A stretch of DNA of 64,000 nt from Chitinophagaceae bacterium (GTDB lineage Bacteria > Bacteroidota > Bacteroidia > Chitinophagales > Chitinophagaceae), in assembly GCA_016713085.1 (NCBI GenBank), contig JADJPV010000001.1, forward strand, positions 1,302,001 through 1,366,000. The letters run 5' to 3'. Position 1 is the first letter of the stretch. Every line of letters begins with the position of its first letter. Positions 35,938-44,172 of this stretch are shown here, one piece after another. Made by a program: the position numbers and the translations under genes. The notes under the pieces were generated by a model, which was not told the DNA's origin, did not search any database, and saw only the letters and a list, made by a program, of their open reading frames with translations.

Positions 35938-35952
35938 AAGCGTTTTCATCTA

Positions 35953-35983
35953 TTGTTTGGTTTAACGTGTTCCATTACTTTTG
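35953..35983 (+). promoter_or_regulatory. Promoter of the exported-protein/protease pair
   Basis: A -7 element TACTTTTG (35976-35983, exact TAnnTTTG) has a TTG at 35953-35955 with a 20-base spacer, or a TTTG at 35956-35959 with 16. The start codon lies 40 bases after the -7 element. Confidence 0.65.
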
Positions 35984-36023
35984 ATTTGTAATTCAGAATC
36001 CCAATATCCTAAAACCGTATACT

Positions 36024-36488
36024 ATGAAAAAGCTGTTATTTGCAATTCTATTTTGCAACTTCGCTTTTCTCTCTTTTTCACAAGATGTTAAGTTTGCTTC
36101 CGGTCGTGAGAAACATGATAGTAAACCTCAATTGTTTCAGAACGTTTTATCAAAGTTTTCATTTAAAGTTTCGCAGATTGATGAAGTGATGAATTATCGC
36201 CATCATCAGAATGTTGAAATTGATTTAACCCCGGGCTTATTGTTTGCTGGAAGCGTTTCTTCTATAACGAATGATGCTCCGGGGCTTACAACAATCACAA
36301 TACAGTCTTCAGAAAAAGGTGGACTTGTACTTTCTTTTTCTAAACTGGTGTTGCCCAATCAATCAATTATTTATCGTGGCTTGGTTCAAAGCAAAAACCA
36401 CAGCGATATGCTGATGCTGGAACAGGATGCTGTTACGGGTTTATATAACTGGAACAAAAAACAGGTTTCGCATCTGCTGTCTGACTGA
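36024..36488 (+). CDS. Small exported protein upstream of the metalloprotease
   Basis: A 154-residue protein with a signal peptide (MKKLLFAILFCNFAFLSFSQ). The mature part is beta-rich: VEIDLTPGLLFAGSVSS, GLVLSFSKLVLPNQSIIYRG and DMLMLEQDAVTGLYNW. The alternation resembles the propeptide region of secreted zinc metalloproteases, in which a prodomain is usually fused to the enzyme. Here it is a separate gene 58 bases upstream of a protease. That similarity is a pattern impression, not a family match. The gene ends at its own stop; no frameshift joins it to the next. Confidence 0.6.
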   Translation: MKKLLFAILFCNFAFLSFSQDVKFASGREKHDSKPQLFQNVLSKFSFKVSQIDEVMNYRHHQNVEIDLTPGLLFAGSVSSITNDAPGLTTITIQSSEKGGLVLSFSKLVLPNQSIIYRGLVQSKNHSDMLMLEQDAVTGLYNWNKKQVSHLLSD

Positions 36489-36546
36489 GTTCAAAGAAGA
36501 AGAAATTCACTATCCAATATATCGTATCCTATTAAAACCTACATCC

Positions 36547-38148
36547 ATGACCCGCTTTTTACAACTTTGCTTTGCTGCATTTTTTGCAGCCTCAGCTATT
36601 GAAATCTCTGCACAGGTTCCTAAACTTAACAGCTACCCCTCAGCATCAGCAACCATTTTTTTAGACTTCGACGGACAAACTGTTAACAGCCCCTACTGGA
36701 ATGGCGGCACTTCATTTTACTGCACAGCTCCAACATTTACATCTGAGCAGATTACAACTGTTTTTAACCAGGTGGCTGAAGATTACAGGCCATTCAATTT
36801 AAATATTACAACCGATTCAACTGTTTATTTTGCTGCACCTGCTACAAAAAGACAACGCATTATCATTTCAGGATACAGTGCATGGTACGGCAGTGCAGGA
36901 GGTGTAGCTTACATTGAATCTTTCCGTTGGGGTATGGAAATTCCCGGGTTTGTATTTGCAAACTTATTAGCATATAACACGAAATATGTTGGTGATGCAG
37001 CCGCACACGAAACCGGCCATACACTCGGTTTGAACCACCAGAGCAGGTATGATGCCGCCTGTGCATTTCTAAATGAGTATAATCCAGGTGCCGGTACCGG
37101 TGAAATCAGCTGGGCCCCAATTATGGGTAACAGTTACTCAAAAAACTTATCTCTCTGGCATAATGGTTCAACCAATTATGGATGTACCTCTTTACAAAGT
37201 GACCTGGCCGTTATTGCCAGTGCTGCCAATGGATTTGGATACAGAACAGATGATATCGGCAATACAACAGCCGCTTCAGCGACTCTTCCAATCAATGGAC
37301 AAATTTTATCAACAAGCGGACTTATAAACACAACAACAGATGTTGACATGTTTAAAATTATTGTTCCTGAAAGAGGCCGTTTAACTTTAAATGCTATTCC
37401 TTTTAATACTGCTAACGGGTATGTTGCAGCTGATATTGATCTGGAAGTTGATCTTCTGAAACATAATGGAGCTGTCCTCAATCATTACAACCCCGGTGTT
37501 TCTGTACAGGCTATTGTTGACAGTATTTTAGATCCCGGTACTTATTACTTATCAATTTCAAATGCTGCCAATGCCAATATCAGCAACTATGGTATGCTGG
37601 GAAGTTATTCTGTAAGCGGCACTTTTACTGCCGGAGCAGCTCTTCCTATTTACAGCCTTACATTAAATGGTGCAGTTACTAACAGCAAACATGAACTGAA
37701 CTGGAACATTCTTGCAGATGAACCAATTGAAACAATTACCGTTGAAATTTCATCTGATGGTAAAACCTTTACCAGCCTGCAGGACGTAACCGGGTCTTTA
37801 CGGAAGTTCGTTTATCAGCCTTTTGAAAAAGGAACTGCCTATTACAGGTTGCATGTAGTTACAGCATCACAATTAAAATACTACTCCAATATTATTTCAC
37901 TTCGTGAAGCAAAAGGAGGAGCCAAATTCAACCTGGTAAGCAATATTATCAATGGTAACAGCATAAGCATCAACAGCAATGGTGATTTTGGCTGGAGAAT
38001 CCTTGATATGCACGGCCGCAGCATTGGAAACGGAAAAGTGACCACTGGTTTAAACCGTCTTACTGCTGCAAATCTTACAAATGGCATGTATTTACTGCAG
38101 ATCATGGATGGCACAGAAATCACCACCGAAAAAATCGTAAAACAATAA
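36547..38148 (+). CDS. Secreted zinc metalloprotease with C-terminal sorting domain
   Basis: A 533-residue secreted protease. The signal peptide (MTRFLQLCFAAFFAASAIEISAQ) is followed by a metzincin-type catalytic domain with HETGHTLGLNH around residues 157-167 (three zinc His and the Glu base) and a later PIMGNSY Met-turn. A beta-rich pre-peptidase-like domain (about 240-370) follows. The last 80 residues (GWRILDMHGRSIG ... GMYLLQI ... TEKIVKQ) match a type IX secretion C-terminal domain. I chose the ATG at 36547 because it opens a clean signal peptide; the frame is open 40 codons further upstream. Confidence 0.87.
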   Translation: MTRFLQLCFAAFFAASAIEISAQVPKLNSYPSASATIFLDFDGQTVNSPYWNGGTSFYCTAPTFTSEQITTVFNQVAEDYRPFNLNITTDSTVYFAAPATKRQRIIISGYSAWYGSAGGVAYIESFRWGMEIPGFVFANLLAYNTKYVGDAAAHETGHTLGLNHQSRYDAACAFLNEYNPGAGTGEISWAPIMGNSYSKNLSLWHNGSTNYGCTSLQSDLAVIASAANGFGYRTDDIGNTTAASATLPINGQILSTSGLINTTTDVDMFKIIVPERGRLTLNAIPFNTANGYVAADIDLEVDLLKHNGAVLNHYNPGVSVQAIVDSILDPGTYYLSISNAANANISNYGMLGSYSVSGTFTAGAALPIYSLTLNGAVTNSKHELNWNILADEPIETITVEISSDGKTFTSLQDVTGSLRKFVYQPFEKGTAYYRLHVVTASQLKYYSNIISLREAKGGAKFNLVSNIINGNSISINSNGDFGWRILDMHGRSIGNGKVTTGLNRLTAANLTNGMYLLQIMDGTEITTEKIVKQ

Positions 38149-38191
38149 AAACTCTTTAACCTTCGAGACACTCTTGGTTTACCTCTGAAAA

Positions 38192-38225
38192 GAAGCTGCT
38201 CTATTTTAAGGGCAGCTTCCTTTTT
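38192..38225 (+). terminator. Terminator after the metalloprotease gene
   Basis: 8-bp inverted repeat GAAGCTGC/GCAGCTTC with a 12-base loop and a CTTTTTA tail, 44 bases after the stop. Confidence 0.8.
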
Positions 38226-38239
38226 ATATCCCCTTTGCG

Positions 38240-38247
38240 TACATTTG
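38240..38247 (+). promoter_or_regulatory. -7 element of the DUF4290 promoter
   Basis: TACATTTG, an exact TAnnTTTG match, 13 bases before the ATG. This would give a very short leader. The support is the motif alone. Confidence 0.45.
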
Positions 38248-38259
38248 CTGATTACAACT

Positions 38260-38982
38260 ATGGAATATAATACTACAAGAAATCATCTCATCATTCGTGA
38301 ATACGGCCGCCATATTCAGAAAATGGTAGATCATATCCTTACAATTGAAGACAGGCAGAAGCGCCAGGAGCAGGCGCAGGTGGCAATTGAGTTGATGGGT
38401 TTTTTAAACCCCCATTTAAAAAATGTGGAAGATTTCAGGCACAAACTCTGGGATCACCTGTTTCTCATTTCTGATTTTAAGCTGGATGTTGACAGCCCTT
38501 ACCCCATTCCTACCAGCGAAACATTAAAAGCAAAACCGGAGCGTTTACCTTACCCCAAACGCTATCCACGCTATAATCATTTAGGAAAGAACATTGAAAT
38601 TGTAATTGACAAAGCATTGAAAGAAGAAAACCCTGAAAAGAAGCAGGGCTTTGCCAATGCAATTGCTTATTACATGAAACTTTCTTATAACAACTGGCAC
38701 AAAGAAAATATTCATGACGATGCTATTCAGCAGGAACTGAGTGCTATTACCAAGGGCGAACTTGAATTCAACAACAGGCCTTTTGTACGCCAGTACCGGC
38801 CAAGTGATGATTTCAGAGAAAACCGCGGCGGAAGCGGAGGTGGAAAATTCAAAAAACATTTCCAGCAAAGAGGCGGAAGTGGCGGAGGTGGTGGACGTAA
38901 TATGGGAGGAAGAGATAATCGTGGTGGTGGAGACAACCGTGGCGGAGGCGGTGGCGGACAAAAATTCAAAAAGCGCTACTAA
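38260..38982 (+). CDS. DUF4290 protein with RGG-type tail
   Basis: A 240-residue cytoplasmic protein of DUF4290, a Bacteroidota-specific family of unknown function. The family domain covers about residues 1-180 (YNTTRNHLIIREYGRHIQKM to ELEFNNRPFVRQYRP). A tail of roughly 60 residues is built of Gly-Gly-Arg/Asp/Asn runs with interspersed FKK motifs and ends KFKKRY. Such RGG tails often bind RNA. I chose ATG 38260 because family alignments begin at MEYNTTRN; an ATG five codons upstream is possible. Confidence 0.85.
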   Translation: MEYNTTRNHLIIREYGRHIQKMVDHILTIEDRQKRQEQAQVAIELMGFLNPHLKNVEDFRHKLWDHLFLISDFKLDVDSPYPIPTSETLKAKPERLPYPKRYPRYNHLGKNIEIVIDKALKEENPEKKQGFANAIAYYMKLSYNNWHKENIHDDAIQQELSAITKGELEFNNRPFVRQYRPSDDFRENRGGSGGGKFKKHFQQRGGSGGGGGRNMGGRDNRGGGDNRGGGGGGQKFKKRY

Positions 38983-39002
38983 TCTTTTCAGAATAATTTC
39001 AG

Positions 39003-39036
39003 ATCCCCTTTCTTTTTACAGAAGGGGGATTTTTGT
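39003..39036 (+). terminator. Terminator between the DUF4290 gene and murA
   Basis: Stem ATCCCCTT/AAGGGGGAT (one bulge) with a T-rich tail (39031-39042), located after the DUF4290 stop and before the murA start. Confidence 0.8.
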
Positions 39037-39068
39037 TTTTATATTTTCGCAACAGAAACAATACAAAC

Positions 39069-40379
39069 ATGCATTCATTTGAAGTTAGAGGTGGCAAAAA
39101 ATTAAAGGGGGAAATTATTCCCCAGGGTGCCAAGAACGAAGCACTGCAAATTATCAGTGCTGTACTGCTTACTCCTGAAAAAGTAACTGTTACCAATATC
39201 CCTGATATTGTAGATGTAAACTTGCTCATTGAATTGCTGGGTGAAATGAATGTGAAGATTGAACGGCCGCAAAGAGATACCTGCGTTTTCCAGGCCGATG
39301 ATGTAAACATCGATTACCTGCACAGTGAAACATTTAAAAAGAAAAGCGGAAAACTCCGTGGTTCTGTTATGCTCGCTGGTCCTATGCTTGCACGCTTTCG
39401 CAAAGCGTTCATACCAAAACCAGGTGGCGATAAGATTGGCAGAAGAAGATTAGATACACATATTATCGGCTTTGAAAAATTAGGTGCTGCATTTAACTAT
39501 CATGCAGAAGATGGTTTCTTTCACTTAACAACTGATCAGTTGAAGGGCGTTGATATGCTTCTTGATGAACCATCTGTAACCGGCACTGCTAATCTTGTAA
39601 TGGCTGCAAGTATGGCCAAAGGTGTTACAACCATTTATAATGCTGCATGCGAACCTTATATTCAGCAATTGTGCAGCATGCTCAACAGTATGGGTGCAAA
39701 GATCAGTGGAGTTGGAAGCAATCTTTTAACCATTGAAGGTGTACATTATTTAGGAGGTACATCACATCGCATATTACCCGATATGATTGAGGTTGGCTCC
39801 TTTATTGGTTTAGCAGCTATGACTCAGAGTGATATCCTCATCAAAGGTGCAGGTGTTGAACATTTAGGAATCATTCCTGAAAAATTCCGTCAGTTGGGTA
39901 TTCAAATCAATATTAAAGGAGATGACATTCATATTCCCGAACAGGAGTTATATGAAATACAACGCTATTTTGATGGCGGAGTTCTTACTATTTATGATCA
40001 TCCGTGGCCAGGCTTTACTCCCGATTTATTAAGTATTGTACTGGTAACAGCTATCCAGGCAAAAGGAAGTGTACTCATCCACCAAAAAATGTTTGAAAGC
40101 CGATTATTCTTTGTAGATAAACTGATTGATATGGGTGCACAGATTATTTTATGCGATCCTCATCGTGCAGTAGTAATTGGTTTGGAGCGTGAGCAAAAGC
40201 TGAGAGGCATTACCATGAGCAGTCCTGATATACGTGCCGGACAGGCCTTGCTGATTGCTGCTTTAAGTGCAGAAGGAAAAAGCACCATTCAAAATATTGA
40301 ACAGATCGACAGAGGTTATCAATACATTGATGAACGCTTACGAAATTTAGGTGCCGACATTAAACGTATTGAAGGATGA
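39069..40379 (+). CDS. murA: UDP-N-acetylglucosamine 1-carboxyvinyltransferase (Asp-type active-site loop)
   Basis: First committed enzyme of peptidoglycan synthesis, adding enolpyruvate from PEP to UDP-GlcNAc. At 436 residues it is full length: N-terminal QGAKNEAL (Lys22-Asn23), the loop KPGGDKIGRRRLDTH and a C-terminal DIRAG segment. In the catalytic loop the residue matching E. coli Cys115 is Asp121 (codon GAT at 39429-39431). This natural Cys-to-Asp variant is known in Mycobacterium and Chlamydia MurA and makes the enzyme insensitive to fosfomycin. The ATG at 39069 fits the family start; an upstream in-frame start adds only 12 residues. Confidence 0.95.
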   Translation: MHSFEVRGGKKLKGEIIPQGAKNEALQIISAVLLTPEKVTVTNIPDIVDVNLLIELLGEMNVKIERPQRDTCVFQADDVNIDYLHSETFKKKSGKLRGSVMLAGPMLARFRKAFIPKPGGDKIGRRRLDTHIIGFEKLGAAFNYHAEDGFFHLTTDQLKGVDMLLDEPSVTGTANLVMAASMAKGVTTIYNAACEPYIQQLCSMLNSMGAKISGVGSNLLTIEGVHYLGGTSHRILPDMIEVGSFIGLAAMTQSDILIKGAGVEHLGIIPEKFRQLGIQINIKGDDIHIPEQELYEIQRYFDGGVLTIYDHPWPGFTPDLLSIVLVTAIQAKGSVLIHQKMFESRLFFVDKLIDMGAQIILCDPHRAVVIGLEREQKLRGITMSSPDIRAGQALLIAALSAEGKSTIQNIEQIDRGYQYIDERLRNLGADIKRIEG

Positions 40380-40978
40380 TGAACAATATTACACAGGAAG
40401 AAATTATTCTCGAAGATGAACGGGCTTTGCTTCGGCCCTTACTTTCAACCGATATTGAACACCTGCTTCCTTTTGCTTTGAATGAAGCAGATCTCTGGAA
40501 GTATTCTTTGGTAAGTCCTGCGGGTGAAGAAGGCATGAAAAATTATATCAGCACTAGTTTACAAAACAAGGCTGCAGGAATAGAATATCCGTTTATTGTA
40601 TTTGATAAGCAAGCCAACAGCTATGCAGGCAGCACAAGATTTTATGATATTCAGGAAAACAATCTTACTACACAGTTAGGTTATACCTGGTATGGAAAAG
40701 CATTTCAACGCAGCGGATTGAACCGCCATTGCAAATTACTCCTGTTTTCATTTGCCTTTGAACAATGGGAACTTGAACGTGTTGAACTCAGAGCCGATGC
40801 AAACAATGAACGGTCAGTAAATGCCATGAAAGCAATTGGTTGTACTGTTGAAGGAATTCTGCGCAGCAACATGAGTATTGTTGCCGGAGGAAGAAGAGAC
40901 AGTATTGTTTTAAGTATTCTGAAAAACGAATGGTTTGGCGGAGCAAAAGAACATCTGCTGAAAAAAATCTACTCCTGA
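40376..40978 (+). CDS. GNAT acetyltransferase (RimJ/RimL type)
   Basis: Acetyl-CoA-dependent N-acetyltransferase, 200 residues. The core pattern is visible: LRPLLSTDIEHLL at the N-terminus, QLGYTWYGKAFQRSGLNRHCK (acetyl-CoA loop region) and VELRADANNERSVNAMKAIGCTVEGILR, a classic RimJ/RimL tail. The substrate is unknown. The start overlaps the murA stop by four bases, so the two are translationally coupled; no functional link to cell-wall synthesis is shown. Confidence 0.88.
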   Translation: MMNNITQEEIILEDERALLRPLLSTDIEHLLPFALNEADLWKYSLVSPAGEEGMKNYISTSLQNKAAGIEYPFIVFDKQANSYAGSTRFYDIQENNLTTQLGYTWYGKAFQRSGLNRHCKLLLFSFAFEQWELERVELRADANNERSVNAMKAIGCTVEGILRSNMSIVAGGRRDSIVLSILKNEWFGGAKEHLLKKIYS

Positions 40979-41012
40979 ATCCTTACCAACACTCTGCAAA
41001 TTTTAAAAATTT

Positions 41013-41056
41013 ATGCGCATGCCTTTGTCACATATATGTGACAAAGACATGCGCAT
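41013..41056. terminator. 44-bp near-perfect palindrome, likely bidirectional terminator
   Basis: A perfect 22-bp palindrome (centre CATATATG) is flanked by ATGCGCATG and CATGCGCAT, with one 2-base mismatch on each side between the parts. T residues follow on the plus strand. It separates two convergent genes. Confidence 0.75.
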
Positions 41057-41101
41057 TTTTACAGCTTTTAATTTCAACTCAGTTTTTTTAACTGATTTAA
41101 A

Positions 41102-41509
41102 TCATTCTTTTATTACACACTGGTCTAACATGATCTCTTCCATTAAATCATTATAGGTAGTTAAACGGCCTTGTACTTTCAATACCTGCCCTACACTTAC
41201 CTTACTCACTTTGCTGATATCAGTAGAGTCAATATTGCAGATAATATTACCAAAAGAAATATGGCTTCCCTCTACTGCGGAAACAGGTCCTTCAAGAAGT
41301 AATGTTTTATCAACATACTTGCTGAAAGCCGCAGTATCATTCTTAATTTCATCAGTTAGCTTCTGTGAAGTAAGAGAATACGCTGCCTTTTCTGTGCCAA
41401 TATTACGGTGTGGTTTAAAGAATACATACCATACTGCCCAGCTTCCTGTTACCAGTCCAACTAACACAATTACTATTAAGATTCGGCTGACTTTTTTACT
41501 GATTTTCAT
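41102..41509 (-). CDS. tRNA_anti-like OB-fold membrane-anchored protein
   Basis: A 135-residue protein with an N-terminal membrane segment (about residues 9-30: ILIVIVLVGLVTGSWAVWYVFF). A C-terminal OB-fold of the tRNA_anti-like family runs from about 60 to 135 (KTLLLEGPVSAVEGSHISF ... GQVLKVQGRLTTYNDLMEEIMLDQCVI). The fold suggests ligand or nucleic-acid binding outside or near the membrane. It is divergent from the cytochrome-like cluster that starts at 41709 and is often found near such genes in related genomes, which is from memory and not checked. Confidence 0.72.
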   Translation of the reverse strand: MKISKKVSRILIVIVLVGLVTGSWAVWYVFFKPHRNIGTEKAAYSLTSQKLTDEIKNDTAAFSKYVDKTLLLEGPVSAVEGSHISFGNIICNIDSTDISKVSKVSVGQVLKVQGRLTTYNDLMEEIMLDQCVIKE

Positions 41510-41708
41510 TTTATAAAGTGTTATTGATGTTTACAATTATTCAGGTTCAAAATTGAAATGATATTTCAATCTCCGGTATGACCTAAATCATTAAACAAAC
41601 CCCTTTTTGTCATGTTTCGGTCAGGTGCCCCCAATTAGTTTTGTGACAATTATCACTCTTCTGTGAAAAACTTCTGAAACAACAGCCGATTAATTTAAAC
41701 TATTAATT

Positions 41709-42905
41709 ATGTCAATTAAAAAAACACAAAAAACGATTCTGCTTATTCTGGGTGCCTTTTTTGTAATGTTCACTGTTATCCGGTGTACAAAAGAAGGAGC
41801 AAATGCATCTCTTATATCAAGAGCACTGGTACAAAAACCTGACTCAACTGTTTTCGCATCTTTCTATGATTCTGTAGTTGTGTTTAAAGCTGATGTAATC
41901 AGGGATGCGAATGATATTATCAGAACAACAGGTGTACTAAGTATCATTAAGAGTAACTGTTCTTCTATCTCCTGTCATGGCGGCTCTATTGCTCCAAAGC
42001 TTACAACTTACAATGAAATAAAAGCTTTGGTTACTCCCGGTAATCCCGAGGGAAGTGAATTATTCGACCTGATAACTACCAGTAAGGTAAACAGAGCAAT
42101 GCCTCCGGTTAACTATGGTGTTGACTTATCTGTTACTGAAAAAACAAAAATATATAACTGGATAAAAAATGGCGCAATGGAAACTCCGGGTCTTATAGAT
42201 TTCAGACCGGCAGCTGTTTCTTTAATTACCAATGGATGTGGATCTGGCAACTGCCATAATCAAGCTACTGTTGGTGGAGAGTGGGCAAGAAAAGGCTGGT
42301 TCACATTTGCTCCAACTGATACTGTTACGTTTGCTTACATCAATCCCGGTACAGGTAGCACAACTTATTATGCCCAGTTAAAAGAACCGCTTTTATCACA
42401 GGTATGGACAGCATATAAAGACAGCGTTAAAAAGTTTTATGCTGATACACTCGCCAATGCAAGCTTCAGACCTTTTAAAACATTCGGAACACCATGGACT
42501 ACTGCAAGCCGCAGAGGTCCTTTAAATACGTACGATGATATCATTATGGATATCATGTATCCCAAGAGCCCACGTTCAAACAGTTCTGTTGTTTATACTG
42601 ATCCTGTTTCTTTAAAGAAATACTATGTAAAAGGTGACTACCTAAATTCAACCAGTTCTTTACTTACAAGAGTTGATTCAACACTGGTAATGGCCAATCC
42701 AAGGACTGCAGTATTTGCAAACCACCAGGTTGGTAAAGATGGTGATATGGCCTTTGGTGATGGAGGTTTAAACGCAAGTGAAATAGCTATTATAAAAGCC
42801 TGGTATTTTGCCGATCCGAATATTCCTGATGTGTGGAAATACGGAATAGCAAATGGCACGGGTATTTTTAAATATTGGAAATCAGGAAACATTATCACCA
42901 AATAA
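41709..42905 (+). CDS. Exported cytochrome-c-like lipoprotein with two CX4CH motifs
   Basis: A 398-residue exported protein. The N-terminal hydrophobic segment ends TVIRC, a loose lipobox, so a lipoprotein is likely. Two possible haem-binding motifs are seen: CSSISCHGG (about residue 82) and CGSGNCHNQ (about residue 178), both C-x4-C-H instead of the usual C-x2-C-H. The C-x4-C-H spacing is known for some multihaem cytochromes. Haem attachment is not shown. It opens a four-gene run with a second similar lipoprotein, a YceI protein and an outer-membrane barrel. Confidence 0.68.
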   Translation: MSIKKTQKTILLILGAFFVMFTVIRCTKEGANASLISRALVQKPDSTVFASFYDSVVVFKADVIRDANDIIRTTGVLSIIKSNCSSISCHGGSIAPKLTTYNEIKALVTPGNPEGSELFDLITTSKVNRAMPPVNYGVDLSVTEKTKIYNWIKNGAMETPGLIDFRPAAVSLITNGCGSGNCHNQATVGGEWARKGWFTFAPTDTVTFAYINPGTGSTTYYAQLKEPLLSQVWTAYKDSVKKFYADTLANASFRPFKTFGTPWTTASRRGPLNTYDDIIMDIMYPKSPRSNSSVVYTDPVSLKKYYVKGDYLNSTSSLLTRVDSTLVMANPRTAVFANHQVGKDGDMAFGDGGLNASEIAIIKAWYFADPNIPDVWKYGIANGTGIFKYWKSGNIITK

Positions 42906-42928
42906 TTTAAAATTTCAATCTCTTTAAT

Positions 42929-43549
42929 ATGAAAAAAATTATCATATTGGCTCTTATAGCAGTAACAGTTACAGTCTTTTCATCCTGTTATAAAAACTAC
43001 CACGACATTACAGAGGCAACATTATCGTCTATCAACTCTGTTTCCTTCCGCAACGATGTTGTTCCCATCATTACCAGCAGAGCCTGTGGTTGTCACAAGA
43101 ACGGATCAACACGCCAGATTGCGTTTGTACATCTTGATACAATTTTTTACTCTGCAATTTTAACAAGGTCAACCATTCTTGGATCAATGGCGAATGGCGG
43201 ATCTCACCCCGGAGAAGGAAGCGTTTACTTTACACCTTCACAGGCAGCCATTGTAAAAGCATGGGTGGCACAGGGAGCAAAAGATGATTATACACCCCCT
43301 CCAATTACTGGTGATATTACTTACTCATTACACATCGTTCCAATTTATAAAACAGATTGTAAAGGAAGTTCCTGCCACGGCGGAGTTGCTGTAGCACTTG
43401 ACTATACCAGTTTGAAAGTAAAAGAAGCAGAAATCAAATCAATGATGAACAGCCTTGGAGCAACAGGACATCCCGGAGGTGCCATCAGTATTGCACCTAC
43501 AACATCAGCAACCTTCCTGGCATGGATCGCACAGGGATATAAACCATAA
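42929..43549 (+). CDS. Cytochrome-c-like lipoprotein
   Basis: A 206-residue lipoprotein: signal MKKIIILALIAVTVTVFSSC with a clear lipobox. It carries RACGCHKNG, a compressed C-x-C-H form (about residue 46), and CKGSSCHGG, C-x4-C-H (about residue 144). Each is followed by an alpha-helical segment and GGAIS-type turns like those of cytochrome domains. It lies 23 bases downstream of the larger cytochrome-like gene. The two probably act together in periplasmic electron transfer, which is inferred from sequence pattern and linkage. Confidence 0.68.
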   Translation: MKKIIILALIAVTVTVFSSCYKNYHDITEATLSSINSVSFRNDVVPIITSRACGCHKNGSTRQIAFVHLDTIFYSAILTRSTILGSMANGGSHPGEGSVYFTPSQAAIVKAWVAQGAKDDYTPPPITGDITYSLHIVPIYKTDCKGSSCHGGVAVALDYTSLKVKEAEIKSMMNSLGATGHPGGAISIAPTTSATFLAWIAQGYKP

Positions 43550-43590
43550 GTATAACAATAACCCCATTCTAAACTTAACAATCTAAAAAA

Positions 43591-44145
43591 ATGAAAAAAA
43601 TATTATTATCGGTCTTCATACTTCTTGCCGCTTCTTTGATTACCAACGCCCAGACCTATAAGACCAGGGACGGAAACATTTATTTCAATCCCAACAAAAA
43701 CCAAGGAAACAAAGAATACTCCGCATTAAGCAAAGAAGCAACTGCCATTTTTAAAGTGGAAACAATGGAAGTGGCTTTACTGGTTCCAATGAAAACATTT
43801 CACTTCAATAATGCTTTACTTGAAGAGCATTTCAATGAAAACTACTTACATACCAACAAGTTTCCGAATGCAACTTACAAGGGAAAGCTGATTGGCTTTG
43901 ACAAATCCATGCTTGCAAAAGATGGTGAATACAAATTTACATCAGAAGGAAAAGTGGAATTACACGGAGTAACACAACCTTTTAAGGGTGCAGTTACAAT
44001 GACTGTTAAAGGTGGTAATGCAATTTTTAATTGTGTATTCAATGTAAAAGCAGAAGATTATAAAATTGACATCCCTGCACTAGTTAAACCCAAGTTAGCA
44101 GATGCCACACCAATTAATGCAACGATTACATTCAAATTGAATTAG
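43591..44145 (+). CDS. YceI-family periplasmic protein
   Basis: A 184-residue exported lipocalin-like protein: signal peptide (MKKILLSVFILLAASLITNAQ) and a YceI domain over the rest, with FPNATYKGKL, VELHGVTQPFKGAV and a final beta strand TITFKLN. YceI proteins bind polyisoprenoids or amphiphiles in the periplasm. Position between cytochrome-like lipoproteins and a DUF5777 barrel suggests a quinone or isoprenoid role; this is inference. Confidence 0.88.
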   Translation: MKKILLSVFILLAASLITNAQTYKTRDGNIYFNPNKNQGNKEYSALSKEATAIFKVETMEVALLVPMKTFHFNNALLEEHFNENYLHTNKFPNATYKGKLIGFDKSMLAKDGEYKFTSEGKVELHGVTQPFKGAVTMTVKGGNAIFNCVFNVKAEDYKIDIPALVKPKLADATPINATITFKLN

Positions 44146-44172
44146 TATTCACTCAAACTAATCAGATAGTTT

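Noticed and set aside
36427..36546. Fusion of the small exported protein with the metalloprotease by frameshift
   Set aside because: The first gene ends naturally and the second opens with its own complete signal peptide.
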